DNA of 9,554 nt from CAXMRP01 sp964196155. Lineage in GTDB: Bacteria; Pseudomonadota; Alphaproteobacteria; Rhizobiales; Afifellaceae. Position numbers and translations under genes: made by a program. The notes beneath the pieces are model-generated. The model made no database searches. It saw only the letters and a program-made list of their open reading frames with translations, and was not told the DNA's origin. The stretch lies in assembly GCA_964196155.1 (NCBI GenBank), contig CAXMRP010000195.1:1-9554 (forward strand), written 5' to 3'. How positions within the stretch are numbered: the stretch's first letter is position 1; the number at the start of each line of letters is the position of its first letter. Below, piece by piece: positions 1-5,783 of the stretch.

Positions 1-1035
1 CTGGAAGAATTGCAAACGGCAAGCCTTCCTGATCCGGTCTATGGCGGCCAGTTTCAGGACCGGACCCTGCCCGGATTGCCTGCAGAAGGCCGGATGGTGA
101 TCGACTATGAGACTGTCGAGGTTATCCTTGGCGACGGATCAACTGTTTCGCTGCGCCAGCCAACCTATTCGGTCACCGATCTGGGCTACGGACCCCTTGA
201 TGCGCAAACAACCCTTTCACCAAGGATCGCCCCGCCAATGACCGGCATGGGCTTGATCCAGGCCATTCATCCTGCCGATATCCACGCCCGGGCCGACGAG
301 GACGATGCCAACGCAGAGGGCATATCAGGCAAGGTCGCACTTGCCCGCGACGCCCGATCCGGCGATCTGACGATTGGTCGCTTTGGATGGAAGGCGCAAA
401 CCGCCACGGTGCGGGAACAGTCCGCCAACGCCTTTGCCGGCGATATCGGCATATCGACCCCCGATGTGCCGCGCCATTACGGTGACTGCACGGATCGGCA
501 GGCCAAATGCCTCGGCTTTCCAACCGGTGTCCAACCGCACATTGGCGACACCGAGGCCCCCGATCCGGTGCTCGATCTTGTTACCTTCTACTCAGAAAAT
601 CTCGCTGTGCCGGCGCGCCGTACTGTCGGCGATCGGCAGGTGCTGCGGGGCAAGAAAATATTCTACGAGACCGGATGCATTGGCTGCCATGCGCCCAAAT
701 ATGTCACCCGCCGCGATGCCGATCATCACGCCCATGCCTTCCAGCTGATCTGGCCCTATTCCGATTTTCTCCTGCACGACATGGGCGAAGGACTGGCGGA
801 TGGCCAACCGGTCGGCGTGGCCACCGGCAGCGAGTGGCGCACGCCGCCTCTTTGGGGCATTGGCCTGACCCAAACCGTCAGCGGCCACACCTTTTTTCTC
901 CATGACGGACGGGCGCGCAACCTGACCGAGGCGATTCTGTGGCATGGCGGCGAGGCGCAATCGGCGCGGGACCGCTTTGCCGAACTCCCGCAAAAAGGCC
1001 GGACAGCTTTGATCCGGTTTCTGGGCTCCCTGTGA
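1..1035 (+). CDS. Di-heme c-type cytochrome oxidoreductase (DUF1111/DHOR family), C-terminal part
   Basis: The frame is open from the first base of the window to the TGA at 1033-1035, so the N-terminus lies to the left and only about 344 residues are visible. A c-type heme motif CIGCH is encoded at 676-690 and is followed by PKYVT. Together with the segments ending LLHDMGEGLADG and EWRTPPLWGIGL, and the late FLHDGRARNLTEAILWHGGEA, this matches the C-terminal half of the 'di-heme oxidoreductase' (DUF1111) family, distantly related to MauG and cytochrome c peroxidases. Family members normally carry a first CxxCH near the N-terminus, which would be outside the window. The protein is expected to be exported and to act in the periplasm; its true substrate is unknown, although databases often call it a thiol oxidoreductase. 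In many Proteobacteria this gene sits beside imelysin-type iron-uptake genes. No imelysin is visible downstream, but one could precede it. Family assignment is firm and function is open. Confidence 0.85.
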   Translation: MEELQTASLPDPVYGGQFQDRTLPGLPAEGRMVIDYETVEVILGDGSTVSLRQPTYSVTDLGYGPLDAQTTLSPRIAPPMTGMGLIQAIHPADIHARADEDDANAEGISGKVALARDARSGDLTIGRFGWKAQTATVREQSANAFAGDIGISTPDVPRHYGDCTDRQAKCLGFPTGVQPHIGDTEAPDPVLDLVTFYSENLAVPARRTVGDRQVLRGKKIFYETGCIGCHAPKYVTRRDADHHAHAFQLIWPYSDFLLHDMGEGLADGQPVGVATGSEWRTPPLWGIGLTQTVSGHTFFLHDGRARNLTEAILWHGGEAQSARDRFAELPQKGRTALIRFLGSL

Positions 1036-1114
1036 CCTTGAATCACATTCGGATCGGGCGCACCGTGACAATCGGCAAAATTTTCGACGCAAAAACCAGA
1101 CGGCGGACTACAGA

Positions 1115-2092
1115 ATGCGATTACCGGTTCTTATGATGGTCATGCTTTTCGCCCAAACGACCCATGCTGCGGCGTTTGATCTGCAAGGCCACCGCGGCGC
1201 CCGCGGTTTGATGCCCGAAAATACGCTGGCAGCATTTGCCAGGGCCCTGACCATCGGCGTGACCACGCTGGAACTGGATACCGGCATCACCAGCGACGGT
1301 GTCGTTGTCATCACCCATAATCAGGCGTTGAGCCCGGCGATAACACGCAGGTCCAACGGGCGGTGGCTGGCCGCAGACACGCCGACGATCCACGCCCTGA
1401 CCCAGGACGAACTTGCGCAATACGACGTCGGCCGCATCGACGGATCATCGAAAATGGCATCGCGTTTTCCCGAGCAAACACCGGTCGATGGTGCGCGCAT
1501 TCCGACACTGGACGCCGTACTCGACCTCGTCGAAAAATCCGGCAACGAGCGCGTTCGGCTGAATATTGAAACCAAGATCAATCCGCGCAAGCCCGGCAAT
1601 AGCGTCGACCCGGAGACATTTGTGCAGGCCCTTGTCGGCGTCATCCGGGCCAGGCATTTTGAAGCCAGAACATCGATCCAGTCATTCGACTGGCGCACAT
1701 TGCAGATCACCCAGTCCATCGCACCGGAAATCGAAACCGCATATTTGAGCGCCCGGCAGGAATGGCTCGACAATATCGGTACAAAGGGACCCTCGCCCTG
1801 GACCGCGGGATTTGACATCACCAGCCACGCAAACAGCGTCCCGGCCATGGTCCATGCCGCCGGCGGCAAGGTATGGTCGCCCTTTCACGGCGATATCGAC
1901 AGCGGACAGATTGAAGCCGCCCACGCCCTTGGTTTGAAAGTCATTCCCTGGACAGTCAATAAACCGGCAGCCATGGAAAATCTGATCGAAATGGGTGTGG
2001 ATGGCGCCATCACCGACTATCCGGACCGGTTGCGGGCGGTCATGGCGGACCGGAATCTCGCTCTGCCACAGCGCACACCGGTTGAACCTTGA
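1115..2092 (+). CDS. Periplasmic glycerophosphodiester phosphodiesterase
   Basis: This 325-residue protein would hydrolyse glycerophosphodiesters to glycerol 3-phosphate and an alcohol, in the periplasm. Residues 1-19 form a signal peptide with a hydrophobic core and a likely cleavage after THAA. The GDPD signature is present: HRGARG at 26-31 (catalytic His26, Arg27), PENT at 34-37, ELD at 53-55 (metal-binding Glu and Asp) and a second His at 68 in ITHNQ. A later ETKI near residue 150 and IQSFDWRTL near 187 are also typical, as is the terminal W-T-V-N ... GVDGAITDYP block for the closing strands of the TIM barrel. Length fits the secreted GlpQ-like group. The ATG at 1115 is chosen because it gives the intact signal peptide; only a weak GGCGGA lies before it. 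It follows the di-heme gene after a 79-base gap with no clear terminator, so co-transcription is possible but unproven. Family identity is confident; the exact phosphodiester is not. Confidence 0.9.
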   Translation: MRLPVLMMVMLFAQTTHAAAFDLQGHRGARGLMPENTLAAFARALTIGVTTLELDTGITSDGVVVITHNQALSPAITRRSNGRWLAADTPTIHALTQDELAQYDVGRIDGSSKMASRFPEQTPVDGARIPTLDAVLDLVEKSGNERVRLNIETKINPRKPGNSVDPETFVQALVGVIRARHFEARTSIQSFDWRTLQITQSIAPEIETAYLSARQEWLDNIGTKGPSPWTAGFDITSHANSVPAMVHAAGGKVWSPFHGDIDSGQIEAAHALGLKVIPWTVNKPAAMENLIEMGVDGAITDYPDRLRAVMADRNLALPQRTPVEP

Positions 2093-2120
2093 GCGAGCCC
2101 CGGCCGGGCACTGCGGCGGC

Positions 2121-2400
2121 AACGCCGAAGACCTGATTGAAGGACAGGATGAAATTGCCGCGGTAATCGTCAACGCACTGCGCGCGAAACTCACACGCAA
2201 AGTCTACAAGCGATCGCCGCACAAACGGCCCGAAGCGCTCGACGCACACGATCCCGCCTTGCGCGCATTGGTTTTCATCAATGCCCAAAGTCCCCGGAAG
2301 TTGGTCCTGCGCGGCGAAGCAACGCTGGCGACAAGGATCGATCCTGAATTCGCGCCGGCTCATGCGCTGATGCCTGGACTTTCACGCTTGAGGCGGTCCT
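2121..2400 (+). pseudogene. Remnant of an adenylate-cyclase/TPR-type signalling protein
   Basis: Read in the frame of 2121, this stretch encodes EDLIEGQDEIAAVIVNALRA, then about 50 poorly conserved residues, then RIDPEFAPAHALMPG. In alphaproteobacterial class III adenylate cyclase and related TPR regulators, a segment of the form '(D)LFxxQDEIAxxIVxALxxKLT' is followed about 50 residues later by a TPR helix 'ERAIALDPDFAPAHALLA'; spacing and residues here fit that link region. The frame has no start codon of its own near the homology: it runs in from the end of the phosphodiesterase gene in another frame and stops at 2457-2459, inside the operator of the next operon. The cyclase domain before it and the TPR array after it are absent. 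This is therefore read as a small decayed fragment rather than a working gene. The match is from memory of the family pattern and needs a profile search. Confidence 0.5.
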
Positions 2401-2426
2401 TCGCCGGGTCGCCGATCCGCCGCCTC

Positions 2427-2455
2427 TTGACATCCCATAAGTTAGTGAGTACTTA
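2427..2455 (+). promoter_or_regulatory. Candidate sigma-70 promoter of the cytochrome/TetR operon
   Basis: A perfect -35 hexamer TTGACA lies at 2427-2432. With a 17-base spacer the -10 position falls at 2450-2455 (TACTTA), which is a weak match. The -10 region lies inside the palindromic operator, an arrangement typical of a repressible promoter. The start codon of the first gene follows about 30 bases later. Confidence 0.5.
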
Positions 2456-2459
2456 CTAA
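2442..2459. promoter_or_regulatory. Palindromic operator, probably for the TetR-family repressor at 3384
   Basis: TTAGTGAGTACTTACTAA is an 18-base inverted repeat centred on AGTACT; 16 of 18 positions are symmetric, with one mismatched pair (positions 6 and 13). Size, symmetry and base composition fit operators of TetR-family repressors. It overlaps the predicted -10 region and the start of the 5' leader of the operon that ends with a tetR-type gene, so negative autoregulation is the natural reading. No second copy was noticed elsewhere in the window. Confidence 0.7.
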
Positions 2460-2486
2460 TTACCGCTCGATGTTATGGAGAGAAAA

Positions 2487-2969
2487 ATGCAACGGAAATG
2501 CAAATTTTGCTGGGGTCTGTGGGTCGTGTCGATCGCGGTGATTGGCGCGATGGCATACATGTTTATTGTCCGCGGCAGCGTTGTGGCGAGTGATGACGGG
2601 CGTACCGCCATCATCATGTCCGCTGGCGAGCGCGATATGGTGCTGGCTGACATGCGCATATTTCTTGAAAGCGTCGAGGCAATCACCGGCGCACTTGCCG
2701 AAAACGACATGAACAGTGTCGCAGACCACGCAAAACAGGTCGGCGTGCCCGCCGAATCCAAGGCGCCGGTATCACTGATGGCCAAATTACCATTGGCGTT
2801 CAAGACAATGGGAATGGCGACGCACCAGGCCTTTGATGATCTGGCTCAGGTCGCAGCCGACACGGGCGATGGCCAGGTGGTACTGACCAATCTCAGCGAA
2901 TTGATGAACAACTGCACAACCTGCCATGCCGGTTACCGCATCCAGATCGATGGCAATTCAGGAGAGTAG
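2487..2969 (+). CDS. Membrane-anchored class II c-type cytochrome (cytochrome c'/c556-like)
   Basis: The 160-residue protein begins with a short basic tail holding a Cys pair (KCKFC, residues 4-8), then one membrane segment at about residues 9-30 (WGLWVVSIAVIGAMAYMFIV). The rest is helical. A single heme-binding CTTCH sits near the C-terminus (Cys143, Cys146, His147) followed by AGYR. This C-terminal CxxCHxxYR after a four-helix bundle is the hallmark of class II cytochromes (c', c556), while the N-terminal helix begins ERDMVLADM, where c556-type proteins place their Met ligand. It should face the periplasm and either transfer electrons or bind a small gas ligand; which one is not shown. The ATG at 2487 is preferred over the one at 2475 because GGAG at 2477-2480 lies six bases before it. 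It is first in a three-gene operon with a 4-TM protein and a TetR repressor and is presumably controlled by the operator at 2442-2459. Confidence 0.8.
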   Translation: MQRKCKFCWGLWVVSIAVIGAMAYMFIVRGSVVASDDGRTAIIMSAGERDMVLADMRIFLESVEAITGALAENDMNSVADHAKQVGVPAESKAPVSLMAKLPLAFKTMGMATHQAFDDLAQVAADTGDGQVVLTNLSELMNNCTTCHAGYRIQIDGNSGE

Positions 2970-2973
2970 AGTG

Positions 2974-3387
2974 ATGGCAAAAGAAATTCAGACCAGAACC
3001 AGACCGATAATTGCAGCGGCAACAGTTGGCGTTTTGTTCGGTGCTCTGACCATCGTTTCGGGTGGTTCTGTGGTGCTGTTCAACGGCCCGGCACGGGTTG
3101 CAGCGGGCGATTATGTTCCCTTTGTCGTGTGGTTTAACTTCATTGCCGGATTCGCCTACATTGCAGCCGGCGTCGGCCTTTATCTTCTGCGCGGTTGGGC
3201 AATAAATCTGTCAGTAGCGATCGTTGTGGCGAGCTTGTTGGTTTTTGGCTGGCTCGGTATCCACATCCTGCAAGGCGGCGCCTTTGAAGCGCGCACGATC
3301 GGCGCCCTCGTCTTGAGGATTTTGGTCTGGGGCGCCATAGCGTTCACGGCCCTTGCCGCGCGGCGCAAGGCAAAGGCAGACCGGTGA
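2974..3387 (+). CDS. Four-helix integral membrane protein of unknown function
   Basis: I do not recognise a family. The 137-residue product has four hydrophobic helices at roughly residues 11-36, 47-73, 75-100 and 106-130, with a short basic N-terminal tail (KEIQTRTRP) and a very basic C-terminal tail (RRKAKADR). No heme motif or Cys pair is seen. His97 in the third helix is the only His in the protein. The ATG at 2974 is chosen because GGAGAG at 2961-2966 lies seven bases upstream; a longer reading would overlap the cytochrome gene out of frame and lacks support. It starts four bases after the cytochrome stop and ends with a four-base overlap with tetR (GTGA), so the three genes are surely co-transcribed and probably translationally coupled. 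A role as membrane partner of the cytochrome is an inference from this order only. Confidence 0.8.
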   Translation: MAKEIQTRTRPIIAAATVGVLFGALTIVSGGSVVLFNGPARVAAGDYVPFVVWFNFIAGFAYIAAGVGLYLLRGWAINLSVAIVVASLLVFGWLGIHILQGGAFEARTIGALVLRILVWGAIAFTALAARRKAKADR

Positions 3388-4001
3388 CCGGAAGAACCAG
3401 AAAAACCGCACAGGAACGAAAAGGCGAGATCGTCGAAATCGCCTTGAAGCTTGCCGGCGAAGTCGGCCCGGACCGGATGACGACCCAGGCACTGGCCGAT
3501 GCGGTCGGCATCAGCCAGCCCGGGATTTTCCGCCATTTTCCGAAAAAAGAGGATATCTGGGCGGCCGTTGCCTTGCGCATCAGCGCGCTTTTGCAGGAGA
3601 ACTGGGCCGCCGCACACAGGCAGGATCTGCCTTCATCTGACCGGCTGCGGGTATTCGTGACCAGCCATCTGACATTCCTGAAGACCACCCCGGCCATACC
3701 CGCCATTCTGTTTTCACGGGAACTCCACGCGGAAAACGAAGCGCTGCGTTGCTTTTTTGCCGACATGATCAAGCGGGCGCACCGGTCTTTGTCGGATATG
3801 ATCGGCGAAGAAATCAAGGCGCGGCGATTTTGCGCCGGACTTGATCCCGATGACGCTGCATATCTGGTTCTGGCACTCATTCAGGGGCTCGCCATGCGGT
3901 GGTCGCTCAATGCTCGCAATTTTGATCTGGTCAAGGAAGGCGACCGTTTGCTGTCGCTGCAGCTGAAGGGCTTTGAAAACAGTCAGTTACCGCCAGCATG
4001 A
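3384..4001 (+). CDS. TetR/AcrR-family transcriptional repressor
   Basis: The 205-residue protein has the standard TetR layout: an N-terminal DNA-binding domain with a helix-turn-helix at about residues 33-52 (MTTQALADAVGISQPGIFRHF) followed by KKEDIWAAV, then an all-helical ligand-binding and dimerisation domain to the C-terminus. Length is normal for the family. It starts at GTG 3384, overlapping the TGA of the membrane-protein gene (GTGA), so its synthesis is tied to that of the operon. Being the last gene of the operon it probably controls, and with a TetR-like palindrome in the operon promoter, it is most likely an autorepressor released by an unknown ligand. The ligand cannot be named from sequence. 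No clear terminator follows; 168 bases separate it from the next gene. Confidence 0.9.
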   Translation: MTGRTRKTAQERKGEIVEIALKLAGEVGPDRMTTQALADAVGISQPGIFRHFPKKEDIWAAVALRISALLQENWAAAHRQDLPSSDRLRVFVTSHLTFLKTTPAIPAILFSRELHAENEALRCFFADMIKRAHRSLSDMIGEEIKARRFCAGLDPDDAAYLVLALIQGLAMRWSLNARNFDLVKEGDRLLSLQLKGFENSQLPPA

Positions 4002-4081
4002 GAGCAGGCGTCAAGTCGCGCGCAGCGGACAAACGGCCACAATGCGATCAGCCAAAATCCGGAATTTGTGGAAGACACCAA

Positions 4082-4095
4082 CTGATCTGAATCAA
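4082..4095. promoter_or_regulatory. Candidate FNR/FixK-type box upstream of the flavin hydroxylase gene
   Basis: CTGAT-CTGA-ATCAA matches the FNR/Anr/FixK consensus TTGAT-N4-ATCAA at nine of ten defined positions. It is centred about 81 bases before the start codon at 4170. If it is used at the common -41.5 position, the transcript would begin near 4130, and a weak -10 (CATCTT, 4118-4123) falls at the right distance. No other good FNR box was noticed in the window. Oxygen control of a ubiquinone hydroxylase would make sense, since the enzyme consumes O2. Confidence 0.45.
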
Positions 4096-4169
4096 TGCCC
4101 ACCCACGAGACTTGTCGCATCTTCGAGCCGTGAGGACCGAAATCAGGATATTTCGACCGGGGGATTGGC

Positions 4170-5378
4170 ATGAAAAAGACTGCACGCACCAAAGACCGAA
4201 CGGTGACCTGCGATCTGATCGTCGTCGGTGCGGGACCGGCGGGACTGAGCTTTGTCCGGGCGTTGAAAGGATGCGATCTCAACATTGTAGTTGTCGAGAA
4301 GCAGCCGCGCGCAACCCTTGCCGATCCACCGATCGACGGTCGCGATATTGCCCTCACCCACCGCTCCGAAGGAATCCTGCGCGACCTTGATATCTGGCCG
4401 CACATGCCGGCGGAAGAGGTGGCCGTCATTCGTCATGCCAAGGTCATCAACGGCAAATCCCCCTACGCCTTGCATTTCGATCACCGGGAAACCGGAAAGG
4501 AATTTCTCGGCAAAATAGTCGCGAATGATCAGATCCGCCGCGCCGCGTTTTCCGCGTTTCAGGAAGTACCGGATTGCGAACTGATTGACGGCTGCACGGT
4601 GGTTGCGTCCGGCGTCGACGAAAAGGGGGCGTGGGCCACGCTCGACAATGGCCGCAAGTTGCAGGCGCCGTTGTTGGTCGCCGCCGACAGTCGGTTCTCC
4701 GAAACCCGCCGTTCCTTTGGCATCGCGGCGCGGATGCGCGATTTTGGGCGAAGCTGCATTGTCTGCCGCATGGACCATGACAAGGGGCATGACGACACGG
4801 CTTCCGAATGCTTTCATTATGACCGTACGCTGGCGGTTTTGCCGCTGGCCGGCAGGCAAAGCTCCGTGGTCATTACCCTGCCCGCCGACAACGCCGCGGA
4901 AGTGATGGCGATGGACGAAGTGGCTTTCAACCGGGATATCGCCACCCGCTTCGGACATCATCTCGGCGCCATGCGACTGTTTGGCAAGCGCCACATCTAT
5001 CCGCTGGTCGCCGTCTACGCCGATCGCTTTTTTGCTCACCGCTTCGCACTGATCGGCGATGCCGCAGTCGGCATGCATCCGGTGACCGCCCATGGCTTTA
5101 ACCTCGGCCTGCGTGGCGCGGCCAAGCTGGCTGAAGAAATCCGGACAGCCCAAACCCAGGGCGCCGACATCGGCTCGACCCAGGTATTACGTAGATATCA
5201 TCTCGCTCATGACCGGGTGGCGCGGCCAATATATTTGGGCACCAACATGCTGGTCGGTCTCTATACCGATGATCGCCGACCGGCGCGATTGGCTCGAGAC
5301 ACACTGCTGCATCTCGGCAATCTGCTGCGACCGGCACGCCAGGTGATCATGCGGCAGTTGACTGACACCGCGGCCTGA
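4170..5378 (+). CDS. ubiM: UbiH/UbiF/COQ6-superfamily FAD-dependent ubiquinone hydroxylase, UbiM-like
   Basis: The 402-residue protein is a class A flavin monooxygenase. Motifs in order: the FAD-binding GxGxxG at residues 20-25 (GAGPAG), an ADSR segment at 172-175 where the family has a G/S-rich 'DG' motif, and the second FAD motif GD at 296-297. The latter is followed by HPVTAHGFNLGLRG (about 302-315) in place of the HP(I/L)AGQGxNLG of UbiH, UbiI and UbiF. This TAHGFN variant and the ADSRFSxTRR segment are what I associate with UbiM, the broad-specificity hydroxylase of ubiquinone biosynthesis found in scattered Proteobacteria. It would add one or more hydroxyl groups to the benzoquinone ring using O2 and NAD(P)H at the membrane. 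GGGGGA lies five bases before the ATG. The gene stands alone, with a possible FNR box before and a hairpin terminator after. Superfamily is certain; the UbiM subtype is likely. Confidence 0.75.
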   Translation: MKKTARTKDRTVTCDLIVVGAGPAGLSFVRALKGCDLNIVVVEKQPRATLADPPIDGRDIALTHRSEGILRDLDIWPHMPAEEVAVIRHAKVINGKSPYALHFDHRETGKEFLGKIVANDQIRRAAFSAFQEVPDCELIDGCTVVASGVDEKGAWATLDNGRKLQAPLLVAADSRFSETRRSFGIAARMRDFGRSCIVCRMDHDKGHDDTASECFHYDRTLAVLPLAGRQSSVVITLPADNAAEVMAMDEVAFNRDIATRFGHHLGAMRLFGKRHIYPLVAVYADRFFAHRFALIGDAAVGMHPVTAHGFNLGLRGAAKLAEEIRTAQTQGADIGSTQVLRRYHLAHDRVARPIYLGTNMLVGLYTDDRRPARLARDTLLHLGNLLRPARQVIMRQLTDTAA

Positions 5379-5405
5379 TCCGGCCTCGCTAGAGGAGTAT
5401 GCCGC

Positions 5406-5430
5406 AGCCTATTGCGCAATAGGCTTTAAT
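5406..5430 (+). terminator. Likely intrinsic terminator of the ubiM transcript
   Basis: AGCCTATTGCGCAATAGGCT at 5406-5425 is a perfect 20-base palindrome that can fold as an 8-bp stem with a GCGC loop. It is followed by TTTAAT and begins 27 bases after the stop codon. The T-run is short, so termination may be partial. On the other strand no T-run follows, which fixes the orientation. Confidence 0.6.
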
Positions 5431-5545
5431 CCTCTGATGGCCATATTCGGGCAGAGAGGCGGTCACATCTGTGTTCGGCAAACAATGCCGGTCACAGGCC
5501 AAATTTCCACGCAGCCCGCCTGCTCAGATATCCCGAGCCACTTCT

Positions 5546-5596
5546 TTGAATCAGACATCAACTGATTTGGGAATTCCTGTTGATTCAAACCTCAAC
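5546..5596. repeat. Pair of 17-base direct repeats with alternative hairpins
   Basis: TTGAATCAGACATCAAC (5546-5562) and TTGATTCAAACCTCAAC (5580-5596) agree at 14 of 17 positions and start 34 bases apart, close to three helical turns. Each unit has the form TTGA-N8-TCAA, so each is itself partly symmetric. The region also contains a perfect 9-base inverted repeat (TTTGAATCA 5545-5553 with TGATTCAAA 5581-5589) and a competing 6-base one (AATCAG 5549-5554 with CTGATT 5562-5567). The two stems share bases and cannot form together. Function is unknown. Confidence 0.5.
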
Positions 5597-5764
5597 GCCG
5601 CTGGTATTATCTGGTCGCGCATCGGGTAACCTCACTACCTGGTTGTCGGGCGATTTTTCCAGTTTGGCGCTGCGCTTCCGGCCTGATATGACCGGCGCCT
5701 CGTAATTGCCGATCAAAGAAATCCGCACGCCCGCGCTGGTCCGTTAACTGGCATCGTGAGGGCG

Positions 5765-5780
5765 AACGGAATATTCCGTT
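5765..5780. repeat. Perfect 16-base palindrome at the 3' end of the minus-strand operon
   Basis: AACGGAATATTCCGTT is fully symmetric and begins four bases beyond the stop codon of the fused oxidoreductase gene. As RNA it could form a six-bp stem with an ATAT loop and so end or protect the minus-strand transcript. No T-run follows on either strand, so it is not a standard intrinsic terminator; a protein-binding site is the alternative. Confidence 0.45.
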
Positions 5781-5783
5781 GGA

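Larger units (their letters stand above)
5379..5783. other. Gene-free gap between two converging genes, with repeats and palindromes
   Basis: This 405-base stretch lies between the 3' ends of ubiM (+) and the fused oxidoreductase gene (-). Besides the terminator at 5406 it holds two 17-base direct repeats (5546-5562 and 5580-5596) and a perfect 16-base palindrome (5765-5780). Short open frames exist (5437-5565 on +, 42 residues; 5585-5728 on -, 47 residues), but neither has a ribosome binding site or a recognisable product. No RNA gene was recognised. Confidence 0.6.

Noticed and set aside
1995..2459. An open frame of 154 codons on the plus strand that could be taken as an intact gene
   Set aside because: Its first third lies inside the phosphodiesterase gene in another frame and it has no credible start; only the 2121-2400 part resembles a protein family, so it is annotated as a remnant.
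2475..2486. An upstream in-frame ATG for the cytochrome gene
   Set aside because: The GGAG at 2477-2480 would lie inside the coding region; it is well placed for the ATG at 2487 instead.
4143..5153. A 336-codon open frame on the minus strand opposite ubiM
   Set aside because: It mirrors the codon bias of a well-supported flavin hydroxylase gene on the plus strand and shows no recognisable domain of its own.
5399..5422. A seven-codon open frame (ATG after AGAGGAG) just past ubiM, considered as a leader peptide
   Set aside because: The GGAG is only one base from the ATG, too close for initiation, and the frame runs into the terminator hairpin.
5437..5565. A 42-residue open frame on the plus strand in the convergent gap
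   Set aside because: No ribosome binding site, no recognisable product, and it begins just after a terminator.
5585..5728. A 47-residue open frame on the minus strand starting GTG (VRISLIGNYEAP...) in the convergent gap
   Set aside because: Composition is mildly gene-like, but there is no ribosome binding site and no family match I can name; it could be a decayed 3' fragment but this cannot be supported.
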